From positions 79,386,472 through 79,450,471 of the forward strand of contig NC_086249.1 in assembly GCF_021018805.1 (NCBI RefSeq): 64,000 nt of DNA. The letters run 5' to 3'. A program made the position numbers and the translations under genes. Shown piece after piece: positions 26,776-40,018 of the stretch (its first letter is position 1; every line of letters begins with the position of its first letter). Below the pieces are notes generated by a model. The model saw only the letters and a program-made list of their open reading frames with translations. It was not told the DNA's origin and did no database searches. The stretch comes from Prinia subflava. Taxonomy: Eukaryota > Chordata > Aves > Passeriformes > Cisticolidae.

Positions 26776-28567
26776 TCCTTCCCACACTGTACATCTTTCT
26801 CTCCTTCTCGTTTTAAGGCAGAAAATGTTTCAGCTGAACATCTGCAGTTCCCCAGATTCCTTCTACTGTTTGCCAGTCTGGGATTTTGAAGCCAAGCAAC
26901 CCCCTCTTTATCTGGGCACACACTCACATAGTCTGCCTGTGTTCGACAGGTTTGTTTTCAGGTGCTGTCCTGATGATAATAATCATAACAGTGAGCTTTT
27001 AAAAACGGGGATGAGAGAATAACATTTTATTTGTCTCAGTTTCTCTGCCTAAACTAGTAAACAAATATTATCATTGCAGATGTGAGTAGGAGCAGGATAG
27101 TCTCCCTTTATGCAGCATGCAATTCCCCACCACAGAGACTGCTGCCTTTGGCAGCCTGCATGATTTCTAAATTCCAGTGCAAATGTCCATCCCTGGGCCA
27201 GGTGACAGCAAAAAGCAGCCGGTACACTGGGTGGTGGGGGAAATGCACCATCCAGCAGGATGTTTCCAGCTCTGTTCATCCCTGCAGTCTCTGTGCTCTG
27301 TGAGCCACAGCCCAGGCACGGATGAGCAGCCGACAGCAGAGCAAAGTCATCCAGTTCTGGTTGACAAGCCAAGCAGCGCCCGTGCTGTGGTGCAAATGAA
27401 AGAGGCAAGCAGCCACAGCTGGGGAGTTTGGAAGTGGGACCAGCTGAGTGAGGTTGACAGGTCTAGGGCTGTCTGGGAGCAAACCTGCACTACCACCTGA
27501 TGCACGGCAGTGATGTGGGAGCAGGATGTCACCCAACCCAAACCATCTTGTGGATGGCTTTGCAGCTTAGCTAAGCAGCTCAGAGGGAGCAATAGTGTAA
27601 TGTAATTACAGTGATTCTGGGATCAAAGTTGCGTTGCACCACTGAGACATATCAGTTTGTAGCCAGGAGATCTCCAGCATGGCACAGCATGCATTGGATA
27701 GAGCAATCCCTGTCTTGCAGTAATGCATATGTATGTATGCACAGTGGATGAAGCTGTGGAGCAAACCTTGTGAGTACCATACATACAGCTCTGCATCCCA
27801 AACCATGCAGGTGGTGCGGTCATGTTGCAACATTCCCTTTTGGGATAATTAAAGGCACCAAGCATTTCAGCAACTTGCAAGTGACTGCAGACAAAGCCTT
27901 TAGGATTTATGTTACTCATCTGTTCTAAATGCAAAGGGATGTGGAGGATCAGCTCAACTAGAAGAGCAAGGCATTCTCAAGGGGCACGGGGGGAAGATAC
28001 TCTAAATAGGCCTAGATAATATACAAGAGCAGAAAAAATATGTCTACATGAAATAACAACTTACAATGATGTTAAAGAAGAAAAGAAGCTTACTTCTAAA
28101 TGCCATATTAGCAAACCTTTCTGAGCAGTGTTGTGTACAGGTTTGTTATTGATATTTGCAATACAGATGAAGAAGGATGTCAAAACAAGGACATCTATTG
28201 ATCCAGTATAGAAAACCAGTGGAAATGAGGATCAGCAAAGAGACTACAATTCTTGGTTCCAATTACTTTTGGATGTCACTCTTTGCTAGCCAGTTTTTGG
28301 TGTGCATGTCTGTATCCAGTGATGCCTCTGCCAATCTCTTTAAGCACTTGTGAATGGAAAAGGTACTTCACAGAGAATGTATTCAGTATTGCCAGTAAAA
28401 GATTTGGGACAGTGTGGCTGAACAAACTCAGCCTAGAAGAATGTAATTTCTAAGGAATGTAGATGTTTGTTTGCCTTGTCATAGTGCAGGTGTGTCATTA
28501 TAAAGACCTTTGGAGTTAGTAAATGTGACTACTTGGGTCTGACTTTACACATATCACTCTTAATAGA

Positions 28568-28675
28568 AACCTGAAAACACTGAGGCCTCAAGCCATCAGA
28601 TGAAGTTTTTTGCACAAAATGACACTCAACAGGGGCAGGAAGGGCACATGACCAGGAGTTGAACAAGACTGTTTG
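28568..28675 (-). repeat. Weak MIR-like SINE remnant
   Basis: AAACACTGAGGCCTCAAGCC, TTTTTTGCACAAAATGACAC and ACCAGGAGTTGAACAAGACTG are collinear with the reverse-complemented MIR core (AAACTGAGGC..., TTGCCCAAGGTCACAC, CAGGATTCGAACCCAGACTG). The match is loose, so chance similarity cannot be excluded. Confidence 0.35.
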
Positions 28676-29998
28676 CACTTCCTTTGTGAATCACCTGAGC
28701 ATCCACAGCTTTGCAGACAAGCAGCCATTCTAACGAAATCTCACACTTCAGAAGTTCACAGGCAGCCCCAGTAGGCTGCTGTTAATTAATGCATTACTGT
28801 CAGCATTACTATCATTTTGACTTCTCCCGAAATATGAGAAGATGACTTGCACAATAATGGCTCTAGGATGGGTATTCAAGGCTGGTGAGCCACACAGGAG
28901 GTTTCTGTATGCGCTCAGAGCAAACCACCAGGTCACAACTCTGCAACCTGCTATATGGGGCTGGTGCACACTGCCAAACTTTCAGAATGACTCTGTCACA
29001 AATGAACTGTATGCAACTTTGCAAACACCTGCTGTGCACAGAAGGGATTATTTTGATACCAAATTTGAAGCTTCACAAGTCAGGATGTGTCTACATAAAC
29101 AGGTGTGGATGAATGCGTGTGCTTTGCATATTCTCAAAGGCAGGTGCAAGAGGAGCACATCTGCTTGCACACAGCTGGGCTACTTATTCTTAGATGTGTT
29201 CAAACCATCTCCTTTCTCTTTTCCCCTCCAAAGAAGGTTGACCAAATCACTCAGTCAATGCTAGGTAAGTGGTTTGCTCACTTTATTTACTATATTACCC
29301 TCTTTTACCTCAAAAACAGCAATGGGTTTCCATTTTTTCCTTAAAACCTCTCCAAAACCAAAATCAATTTTCAGATGAATTCTCAGACCTTTAAGGGAAT
29401 ATAACTGCAGGGGTTTGTTACACATACAAAAATGGGAAGCTGTCTGGCAATTCTTTTGGCAGCCTTAAATTTTTTACTGTAAGACACAGTAAATAATGAG
29501 ACAGCTGGTGAGCTGTGGGGAATCTGTGGCTGACAAAACTCTGGTGCAAGAAAGCTGATTAAGTGATATTCACAGTCCTTCTAATCTTGACAGCGGCTGA
29601 AGCACAGCAGTAGGCTCAGCTTGGAGCTTGAGCTTCCCATCAGTAGTGACAGAGCAGCCTTTTCTGGCCAGGTTATTGCCCTGTACTGCATGATCAACAC
29701 GGATGGGGGAACTGAAAGTGACTATTTGCTTTCCTTGGTCAGATAAACTTGCAGGGAAATTATGCTCATTTTTAATTAGATAGTTATGAAGAGTGCAGTA
29801 TCATATGATGACTAGACTTATCCTATTTTTAAAGAAACCTTGTGTTAAAAGGGGAGACTGGCTCTATTAACAAACCCCAGTGAGAGAGAGGATAGAGAGG
29901 GAAAGATGGATAAATGCAGGAGAGTGCCACTATTCAGACCTGTGCAATAGATTCTACTTTCTAACAGCTTACAGTTTTGGAGCGAGCTATATTTTGAG

Positions 29999-30042
29999 GT
30001 TCAGATTATCCAATAATTCTTTAGTTCAGATTATCCAATAAT
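29999..30042 (+). repeat. Direct repeat of 19 bp, two copies
   Basis: GTTCAGATTATCCAATAAT occurs at 29,999-30,017 and again, identical, at 30,024-30,042, giving a period of 25 bp. Each copy contains a CCAAT pentamer. Identical copies suggest a fairly recent local duplication. Confidence 0.85.
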
Positions 30043-32486
30043 ATGGAGGATTAAAAAATACATCCTGCCTCGTATAGAAGGTGCAAGGAGAAGCTATGAA
30101 AATCCCGTGGGCAAGGTATGATTTTGCTCCTGGGCTGCTTTTACTCCTGGGTTGTTTTTACTGTCATTTTTCTGAAACAAGGGCAGGGTACTGTGGTTCA
30201 ATTCTGCTGCTGCTTAACTCCTAACTCAGTTCACATAACACACACTGGGATACCTAACGTGGTGCACAAGAGACGGTTCTCACGGTGTCTGAACTGGATG
30301 AGTGTGGCAGTTTCAGGTCTTAGATTAAAAACTTCAGTTTTGAAATGAATGTGGCTTGAATGAGAGAAGCAGGACCTTATCCAGACAAAAGAGATTCTCA
30401 CCTTCTCACCATTGTTTCTGAACACCCAAAGGTAGACAGGTGCAACCTCTTCTCTCAGTGAGCTATTACTGCAAGGGGCCAGATGGGCTCTCTTTGAACC
30501 AAAGTACTACACAGTCTAAGCAAAAACTGAAAAGTTTACACTGTCTCTTCAAGTGCTGGCAAGTTAGGTACATTCCCAAAAGGTATGGAAAGTATAAAAT
30601 CAGTCAAGTTTCATTATGAATGAGTTTACTAATTTAACAGACTATGTTTGAAGACTTTCCAGACTAATGCAAAATCATCTCATTGTCAAATTCTTAAACA
30701 TATAAAAACAGTGATTTAGAAATAAAAAGTCCATTCAGCAAGGACTGCAAGCCACTGGGCTTCCAACTATTAAAGGTGGGGAAAACATGGAAACCTTGTG
30801 AGAAAGGATTGCCTAACAGAACCAGTGAAATCCTTGCATAGATGTGAAACAATAGTAAGTGCCTGGAGGCAAAAAATGAGTGGAGGACAAATATAGGACT
30901 ATTGCAAGACGTGGACTGCCCATCTGCACCTTCATGCCACTTTTAGAACTACAACAGTGCCTTGGAGGTTAAACCAACAAATATGTCTATGTGCTTGTCA
31001 GCTCAGTTGGCACTTTAGAGCAGCTCTGCAAGCTTGCTTCCAACCCACACTCATAGATATTGGATACTAAAGCCTGTCACATTAAATGTGTCTCTGCATG
31101 TTCTGTCCACAACGTGACCCGAAGCATTTTCTTCAGAGTGGCTGATACATTTCAGCTCAATGCTGCAGCCCTCAGTGCCAAGCTTGATTGAACAACTTGT
31201 CTCCACTATTAAAATGCAGAGAGAACTTAGACAAGCATTTGGAAGCTTTGTCGTTAAATAGTTTTCTCATCAATTGATCTATCTTGTAGGGGAAAGACAA
31301 CTACTATATCCATCAATTGCCAGCAAAAAAAACTAGGAACAGGTCTTAGTCAATTAAATGGACAAGCATTGCTTGACAGCTCCCTTTGGGAGATGGTTCA
31401 TTTGGGGCCTGACTATTCAGCAGGATTAGCAACTTCAAGCACTGGAAAGCTGACCTTAACTGAAGGTGAGCTCGCATCTGCAACATGTCTGTAGAGCAGC
31501 ACTGTGCAAAGGAGCAGCACAAACCTCTCACTGCTCCCCTGCTGAGGACCAGAAAACCTATTTTTTACTCCTTTTTTTTCTATCCCCAAGAGTTTCACAC
31601 AGTTTTTAAGTGGTATAATTTTTTCTGAAGCCCAGGTCTTTTCCCTTTCTGTTGATCTTTTATTATCATGTATTTCATGACTTGTTCATCTCAAGCCCTG
31701 GTAGCTCTTTCTCCTCCCTGGATGCCGTTCTTTGAACAAGCAGCAGCACATGTGGTCAGGGGGTGCACTGAGATGGAATTGGGCACAGACAGCTCACTGA
31801 GTTGAAATCACTCTTCTCATTGATGAAGGGCCAAAAATGACCACACACAGAGTGCCAGGGGAACGCATGTTTACCTACAGCTGTGCCACATAGGGGCATC
31901 TCATTGAACCATTCCCTGACATTCCATCTCCTGATAAGAATTTTATGCTTTCACTGTACACTGCCATATTTTTTCCCCAGAATTCCACATCTTCCAGATG
32001 TCCCAGGACATGTCTATGTCAGAAAAGCCTGGTGTGGTTGTCATAGACACATCCCAGTCACTGTCTTACTCCTTTGGGAAGCTGTTTCCATCTCCTTCAG
32101 CATTAGAAATTGCTTGTCCTAACATTTCTAAAGGTTGCTGCTAGCAGTGCTGCTTACAACCCCTGCCCACCAAAGCCTCCTGGCTTGAAACAGGAGCAAA
32201 TATCTTTCACCCATTTTACAAGTAAAACTCCCTAAAAGTTTCTCTGTCTCTTCACTGAGTACCAAAAACTTGTTCTCTTCATGGGATTAGCTTGTGCAGG
32301 TGTGTGCAGAATATGCTCAGAAAAAGCCAAGTGCTGAGCAGGACTTCTTGATGCACAAATACTTATAATATTTTCAACCCTGTCATCACTTTGCAGAGCT
32401 TACCAAATCTGTTTTGCTTCTACTGCACGAAAGTAGAGTGACTCTCTCCTCCTGCCTGAGCTATGCCCCAAATGCTCTCAGTGCAC

Positions 32487-32528
32487 AACTACACTAATTA
32501 TTACACTAACTACACTAATTATTACACT
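32487..32528 (+). repeat. Perfect tandem duplication of 21 bp
   Basis: Two identical head-to-tail copies of a 21-bp unit (32,487-32,507 and 32,508-32,528). The unit is itself built around ACTACACTAATTATTACAC. Short tandem duplications of this kind usually come from replication slippage. Confidence 0.9.
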
Positions 32529-33529
32529 TAGATATAAGGCAGCAGACAGTCAGATACTGTACTTCAGGCAAAAATCCCTGTTGAGATTCAGCCACTGCAT
32601 GAGAACATAACAAAATTTAAAATGTTCCCAATTTTTCAAAGCAACAAATTAAAGCAAAAACTCAGATGAAGATCATGCCTATTTAGAGATGTTAAAGATG
32701 TTAAATCATATTTGCCACCCTTGCAATCTGTTTGAGTTTCAATTTAAGTAGAACTGAATCACCCAAGCATTTATTTCCATTACAGATGAGTGGATTCAGG
32801 CTGTGAGGTTTACATGTCCAGATTTATTTTCCTCATGTTCTGCATCAATTCATTCTCCAGACTAATAAAAGTTGCAGAAAATAGTATTCACAGTGGATGT
32901 GCTCCAAAAAATTTGAAGCTCTGATGCCCATGAATACAACCAAATAATTTGGAAAAGTGATTTTCTATGCCCTAAATTAAAACTAGATTGGTGATGAAAG
33001 TTCAGTTGTCTTTACTTAATGATGTCATCACAGACACTGAGGGACATGCTCAACCACTAATTACAAACATTGAGGTTACAAGGAATCTGTGTGGAGCTGA
33101 GAAATGCAACAACCATTCTGTGGGAGGAATCACTGTTCATTTTCCTACTGCTTTTGTAGAAAGTGATAAATAAAATTGAGCAAATAAATAAATAAAGCAA
33201 AATGCAGAATGCTTCACTGCAATCAGCCCTTTAACTTGTAACAATTGCAATAAATCACTTTTCAGCCAGTGTAGCATCTTTTGATGTGTTTTTACCTCTT
33301 GCCCAGCACAGCATGGCCATGATCCAGGAGTGGGACTCCTTCAGCAATACTTGGAAGGGAGCAGCAGCTGCCACGTGGCTGCAGCACAAGGGAGAACTTG
33401 GCTCCCTCCCATTCTGCACCTGGAGTGCTGCTGGAGGGATTCTTCCCACCCCTAGGGGCACAGCAGACTGCCCAGCATGAGACGTTTTGCTGCACTTCTG
33501 CTGAGGACTGCTTTTCAGAAAATTGTTTG

Positions 33530-33682
33530 GTTGGTTGTTTTTTGGGGTTTTTTTTGGAGGGGCGGGGGGGGGGTTGGTTTTTTTTGTTTTGTTTTGTTTT
33601 GGGGGGTGTTTTTTAGTGGTCTTTTGGTGGGGTTTTGTTTGGTTTGGTTTTTGGGGGGTTTTGTTGTTTGGGATTTTTTTAA
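33530..33682 (+). repeat. G/T-rich low-complexity tract
   Basis: About 150 bp made almost entirely of T and G runs, with at least six G-runs of four or more (one of ten) separated by T-runs. Long G/T-rich tracts of this style are common in passerine genomes. The plus strand could form G-quadruplexes. Several apparent long frames, on both strands, are open here only because of the skewed composition. Confidence 0.9.
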
Positions 33683-33689
33683 TAGAAGA

Positions 33690-36450
33690 GGAAAGCTCAG
33701 TAGCACTGCAGTCCACAGTCAGGAGCTCTGTGGAATGTGATTGCATTCTCTGCTCAGGGATGCCCAGGAGCCCAATCACTGAATCCCATTGGATGGAGAA
33801 GATAGGCAGGCTGGGCTCAAGGTCTGAACTAAACCCACCAGTGCCCCATTTTCTGCTGTCCTGCAGTTGGGATGTGGATGAAAGGTGGCTTGCCATCTTT
33901 CCACCCATGGGGAGAAATCCCCAGAGTGAACCTGGCAGAGGCAGCGCTCCAGTGAGACACTGTCTGTCAAAAACACTTCAGCCCTCAAGACCCATCTCCC
34001 AGGAGCTGCACGTCCTGGTTGTTGGCAGCAGAGGAACCCCAGGGAGGCTCAGTCACAGAAACAGAAATGTTCCTGCTTCTCATTCAATGCAAAATAATTG
34101 CCTGAATCCATGTGAGGAAATCCTCCCCCTGAAGCAGCTTTGGGGATATGACAGAAGGCATGCTCCACTTCTGGCAGAGATAAAGCAATTTATCCTGCTT
34201 TTTGCTGTAGAAAGCCCTGAATTTCAAGACATGACAGTGGTGTATATTAGTACATGATGAGGAAAGAAATTGCAAGAAATTGTCTGGGATGGTTTGGTGG
34301 ATTATTTTTTGGGCCACCGCGGGGCATTTTCTATCTACAGAGTTGTGTCAGCGATTTCTGTGAGTTTATCCCCACTCTGTCGTTGTTGATGTTGGTGGTG
34401 CTGTAAATCTGCCTGTAAGGCACTGCTTGCAAAAGCAGCATGTAAAGCAGAAATTTGCCCTTTTTATTTTGAGCAAACTAGAGGCAGAAATTACATAAGC
34501 TGGCTCCCCAGTTCTGTCAGACAGTCAGGAGACTGCTTCACTGGTCTCGTCTCCTTGCAAAGGTTTTGGGGTTTAGGTAGCATTTATATACCCCATATAT
34601 ATACACTTACATATGTGCAATGATACAAGCATGTATGAAAATAAAGATGTATGCATATATGTGTGTGTATGCATATAAATATACTTCTGTGTGTACATTT
34701 ATATATATATGAGACTGCGGTTTCAGATGAGGGGCTGTGTATCTATCATTATCTAGACTCTTTCTGTGAAACTAATTGAACACATCTTTATTACAGAGAA
34801 AATGACTGAACGTGTATTTTACATCTTCTTTTCTCCTCTTTAATATCTATCTTGTTTTATTTTTGTATTTTGTTTCTTCTTTTCCTCTCTGTTTTTTTCC
34901 CCTTTCTCTCTAAATGTGTTGGATTACAAATAAAGTCACAAATTGGCTTTGCAGCAATAGCTTTGTGAGTTTCACTTAGCGAAGAAAAGATCTTCTGAAC
35001 AATTGTATGTAATGAAGATGCATTTGAATATATACTCTGTGTCTCTTACCAGCAATGCTCATCCCATGTCTGTAGCTTAATGTAAAGATGCCACTATGCT
35101 TACATGACGTGTTATGGCAGTGGGTGATGTAAGCACACAGAGAAATATACACTTGAAAAGAATGATGAAAATAATAGAAATATTTGTTAGCATATTTAAA
35201 AATTGACGTTTCGTCTCAACACTAGCATGTTTCTGTATGGCTACATGTGCTTTGTTTCTGTATGTATCAGCCAGCCTTCCTCTGAGTGCATGTGTGTGGG
35301 AGGAAAGGATATGATTATGGATTTGCATAACATCCTGCATGAATGTAGACTGAAACTGAAAACATGGAGAAAATTATAGAATCTATTTTTAAAGTCTACA
35401 TTACTGCAAATGTCGCTTCATCAAGCTCTTATCATTGCTGATTAATTATGTAAAATGAATGAAGATGAGTTCTAGCCTTATCTTTCATGTCTGCATTGGA
35501 GAAGAAGTTTAAGCAGGGTGTTTTGGGACACTCGCAAAGAGGTGTTTCAGCAGACAGTGGAGTACCACAACCTTATTTTTTTGTCCCCTGGGCATTCCAG
35601 TTACTGGTGTCTCTCCTCATGCATGAGATTATTGATCTCTATGGTAGCAATGAAAGACAAAAAGGTCAATTTTTAAATGTGAACAGTAGGGACCACTTGC
35701 TACTACAATGGCTGATGTAGGCAATCTGTGCCCTTGCCTTTTGCAAACATCTCTGTCATATCAACAATGCTGATCTACTGTGGGAAGATCTTGCTTTCCT
35801 ATCTTTTTGTCTTCATACCACTTCTGTCCAGCACTTCCAGAAGGAAACCTTTTATAGTTTTGACAGCTCCCTGCTTCCTAAATTTCTTCTTTTCCAGCAT
35901 GGGAGGCACTTGTATTATGCCACCTGAAGCAGAGCTCCTGGCTGTGCTGGTGCTTTCATGATGGCTGCTGGAGGAGGTGACCCATCTGGAGGGCACCTTG
36001 GCCACTACAGCACCCCAGCCTCTCCTTGCAGCCCCCAGCGGTGCCAAACGGTGCCAGCACAGCAGCGAGCCCCTATGATTGCTCTTGTAGAGGGCCTGTG
36101 TGATCCAGGCTGCACGCAGGAGACAGAGGTGGGATAGAGAGCACTAATGTCGTTTGATGCAATCAGATGAGGGAAAAGGGGAGCAGGACTGGGGGAGTGA
36201 GGTTATTATATTTTATTATTTAGGGAAAATGAAGAATGGGTACCAGGGATGAGAGCCCAACAAGAGAATTTGAGAAATCCAAGGAGTGACAGCCTCACAT
36301 CTTGGGTATACAGGGACCAGGGAGCATCCCATCCTCATATCTGGGGTATGACAGTTACAGCTACTGCAAATATCAAGGCATTTCTAAGCGGCAGACACAG
36401 CTGCCTCTTGTTTCAGACAAGAAACAGATAGAGTGCCTCAGTGTTGTCAT
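33690..36450. other. Non-coding stretch, no supported gene
   Basis: The part 33.7-34.25 kb is moderately GC-rich and has an open frame on the + strand continuing from the G/T tract, but no recognisable domain. A TA/TG-rich patch lies at 34,580-34,715. Nothing else can be assigned. Confidence 0.5.
34580..34715. repeat. TA/TG-rich alternating tract
   Basis: Irregular runs of TATATA, GTGTGTG and TATGCATA make an alternating purine-pyrimidine patch, with two TATGCATA cores flanking TATGTGTGTG. It is a degraded dinucleotide microsatellite. Confidence 0.65.
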
Positions 36451-36924
36451 CCTTCCTTCCTTCCTTCCTTCCTTCCTTCCTTCCTTCCTTCCTTCCTTCC
36501 TTCCTTCCTTCCTTCCTTCCTTCCTTCCTTCCTTCCTTCCTTCCTTCCTTCCTTCCTTCCTTCCTTCCTTCCTTCCTTCCTTCCTTCCTTCCTTCCTTCC
36601 TTCCTTCCTTCCTTCCTTCCTTCCTTCCTTCCTTCCTTCCTTCCTTCCTTCCTTCCTTCCTTCCTTCCTTCCTTCCTTCCTTCCTTCCTTCCTTCCTTCC
36701 TTCCTTCCTTCCTTCCTTCCTTCCTTCCTTCCTTCCTTCCTTCCTTCCTTCCTTCCTTCCTTCCTTCCTTCCTTCCTTCCTTCCTTCCTTCCTTCCTTCC
36801 TTCCTTCCTTCCTTCCTTCCTTCCTTCCTTCCTTCCTTCCTTCCTTCCTTCCTTCCTTCCTTCCTTCCTTCCTTCCTTCCTTCCTTCCTTCCTTCCTTCC
36901 TTCCTTCCTTCCTTCCTTCCTTCC
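36451..36924 (+). repeat. Perfect (TTCC)n microsatellite, about 118 units
   Basis: Apparently uninterrupted repetition of the tetranucleotide over 474 bp, with no point interruption that I can see. On the + strand it is all pyrimidine and on the - strand all purine, so every frame in both directions is open, giving spurious PSFL/EGRK-type repeat proteins. The purity implies recent expansion and probably high length polymorphism, so the assembled length may not be the true allele length. Confidence 0.98.
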
Positions 36925-36972
36925 TCCCTCCCTCCCTCCCTCCCTCCCTCCCTCCCTCCCTCCCTCCCTCCC
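36925..36972 (+). repeat. (TCCC)n array, 12 units, continuing the (TTCC)n tract
   Basis: The unit changes from TTCC to TCCC by one T-to-C substitution and is then repeated perfectly for 48 bp. It is followed by an irregular pyrimidine tract to about 37,020. The total polypyrimidine block is about 570 bp. Confidence 0.95.
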
Positions 36973-39967
36973 TTTTTCTCCCTTTCTCTCTCCCCCTCTG
37001 CCTTTCCTCTTCTCTGTCTCGCAGATGCATTAAAAGGTATAAAAAGATGCCTGCCCTACATGCTGAAGGAATTGAATCAAAAAAATCCTAACTTCTTTCC
37101 ACATTTTCTTGAACTCCTATGTTTCCTTTTTTATTTCTTTTAACCGTATCACATACTTGTAGACAAGAAAATCGATCTGCAATTTTCTGGGTTTTTTTTG
37201 AGGGTTTAGTGCAGCTGGAATTCTGTCAAGGATGATACTAGCGTGGACTTATTTCTGTTCAGCAAGGGGATGTATTAGGTATGCGAGAGGAATAGGAAAG
37301 TTTGATGCTGGTGTTCACAGCGATTCAAGTTCAAGTAAGCAAACTCAAAAAGCAATTGTAGAGGATACTCTCACCAACAACCAGAAGTTTTGGATTAGAT
37401 ATTTAGTACAGGAGGTTAAGAGGCACAACATTTGGAAGGTGTGAAGAAAACTACTCACTATAATGCAATGGAATACATCAACAAACAAGCCAACCAGCGT
37501 GAGTTTCTGAGAAAGTTGGGGAACTTGGAAAGAAACCATAATTGCAGCGTGTCTGTCTACATTCCCCACTACTCCTCATCCCTGAAATAGAAAACAGAAT
37601 AGAGAAAGAAGTAGGCAGTGTGCCTTTGGAAATCCGGCTTGTCAGGCTCTGCTCAAGTCCCTGGGAAGAGACAAAACTAGCAAGAAAACAGAAGGGAAGG
37701 GCAGCCAAAGGGGCATCAGATGAATTCTGTACTTAAGAGGAAGCAGACCACATTTCAGAAAGAACTGAAATAAATTGCTGTGAAATGGGAATGATGCAGA
37801 ACTATATTTAAACATTGTTTTATGTAAACTAAAATGAAGATGGAGTGCTGGCAGTTAGAAAGCATCAACAAAACTTTAGCTGTTGATAAAAAAGCATGTG
37901 AGACAACATTTGGTAAATTAGTTGCCCTGTAATATTGAAGAGGTAAATATTGAATTGCATATCATTTCTCATGTCTCAGAAAAATGGAAAAATACATTAA
38001 GATGGGAAAACAATATAAGGAAAGACTCAGCTTGCTGATTTAAGACACCCATAAGCAGGGAGGTACCTAAAAAGATGAAGGCATTCAATGTCCCATTATA
38101 ATTGGCAGCAATTTAGGGCTTTGTTCGGTTGCTTACACATAGGCATGTCCTGATGGCCCCAGGGGACAGCAGATATGCACTGGGGACTAACAGTTGTATG
38201 ACAGGAACTACAGGAAACCCATGTCTCTCTGGAGCACAGGACTGGAGGCCAGCAGGAGAGGGCAGGCCTTGGGCATCTCAAAATGAACCAGGCACCTCTG
38301 GTTCGCAGCCAAATCAGGAGCTGGGAGTAGGAGACGGGTCCAACTTAAGGCTCCAAGTGCCTGTCGCCACAATTAAGCTAGATGTTAGATCTCCTACTAC
38401 ATTCCTCTAGTGAAAAATAGTTCAGTATAGATATTGGCATCTCAACATCATTCCTAAAGATTATGTCAGCTGATCTAAGGTATGGGGACATCAGGACCTT
38501 GAGTGAAAGACACAGAAGAAAACATCAGCCCATCAGCTGAGCTGTGTGATATGTGGTTACCTTCATTATCCTGGTGTCACTTCAGACCTGTCCTTTAGAG
38601 AGGTTTATGATGGAGCAAGCTCTCCCTCCCCAGCTAATGAAGAGAGAGATGAATAGATGTGCAATCCCTCTTGGCCCAAAGCAGGCCTCTAAAATAAAAG
38701 GGATTCCCTTTCTCAAGTGGTTGTTGCTCCTGAGAGAGTGATTTTTCTTAGCATTTACAGCAACAAAGCCAGGTTCCTGGTGGTGCATGCAAAAGGAAAG
38801 CAGCTCTTTTTCTTTTCTCTGGGATTTGGAAGTGATTTCTCCCGAAGATGCTAGGAGGGCTCATTATAGATGGCAAAATCATAAAAGAACTGCAACATGC
38901 CTAGTTTTCACCCTTGGTGTGTTGGCAACCATGCTGCAAAGTGAGCAGAGGCCTTGGCTCCCCTGCCTGCAGAGCTGGATCTTGGCCCCTGGTCTAGTTT
39001 GTCTTGACACTTGGCATCCCATGGGGTGAGGCACCCACAGCCATGGGGTTCTGCATGGGTCCCTGGTGAGGATGGGACACCCAGAGTGAAGTGGGACACC
39101 CTGAGTCACAGTGATGGGCCAGACCCAGGAAATGAGTCAATCACTCACCTTCACCCTCTATGGCCTGTCAGGGTCTCAGTAGGTACAGGTAGCTTTATTT
39201 AAAAACAAACCCTCTTCAGCATGTAAATGCATCACAACTTAACACCATGGCACAGCAGCTCATGCCCGTGGCTTCCTCCATTTGCTGCCTTCTTGGGGTG
39301 AAATGAATCCCAGATTCCTCTGGGTGAGAGTTGTAGAAAGTGTGCCCACAACAACACAGTTGGATTGGGTGATGAGCTGAAGAAATGGGAGGTGATTTCT
39401 CAGAGGAGGTGTTGAGAATACCTCTTGCTGACAGTTTTGTGCCTTGTTGAAATACGCATCACATCTCTACAACTCCAACTGCTGAAGAGGGCAAGTAAAA
39501 TGCCAAGGGAAGGGAAGGGATGTAGGACATATATGTCCTACAATATATATCTCGTGCAAATGGAAGAGATTCAATTTGCAGAGATTAAGGTGAACATTAG
39601 AGCAGAAATTCCATAAGGATGACATCTATGAAATTACAGAGTGCAATTTGGGAAACTGTGCTTCTTAAGCACTAAGGGGAACAAGAGTACATTGTAAGGC
39701 ACGGGATCTCTCATAGCTAATAGCTGTATTACAGTGATGTAGTGTTCATGCTATAGTTCAACATGAATCACAATGCTGGCTGATGCATAAATACCACATT
39801 ATTTTATATAGGCTATATATGCACCGTGTCTATGACATTATTTTTATCTGCCCCTATAATGCAAGTTTAGAACTTCCCTGAGCTAGTCTGTAAGAGTTAT
39901 GTACAATACCGAGCAAAACTCCTATGAAGTTTAATTTGACCAGTGCTAAAGGAACGTGCTAATTAAA

Positions 39968-40018
39968 TTTTATTTATTTATTTATTTGTTTGTTTGTTTG
40001 TTTATTTATTTATTTTTT
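39968..40018 (+). repeat. (TTTA)n/(TTTG)n microsatellite
   Basis: Blocks of TTTA, then four or so units of TTTG, then TTTA again, ending in a T-run. A compound tetranucleotide repeat. Confidence 0.9.

Larger units (their letters stand above)
26776..33520. other. Non-coding stretch, no supported gene
   Basis: Apart from a weak MIR-like patch at 28.57-28.68 kb and the short direct repeats at 30.0 and 32.5 kb, I see nothing assignable. Open frames are short and mutually overlapping. Confidence 0.55.

Noticed and set aside
33255..34257. Frames of 217 and 244 codons on opposite strands
   Set aside because: Both cross the G/T-rich tract, where stops are rare on one strand (lysine/proline or glycine/phenylalanine-rich translation). 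No domain is recognisable on either side.
36302..37143. Long open frames of 205-243 codons on both strands with PSFLPSFL- or EGRKEGRK-type repeats
   Set aside because: They are entirely a product of the (TTCC)n array, which has no stop codon in any frame. There is no start context and no non-repeat domain.
38096..38410. Possible transposable element in a GC-richer patch
   Set aside because: Some phrases seemed familiar but I could not match them to any known repeat consensus.
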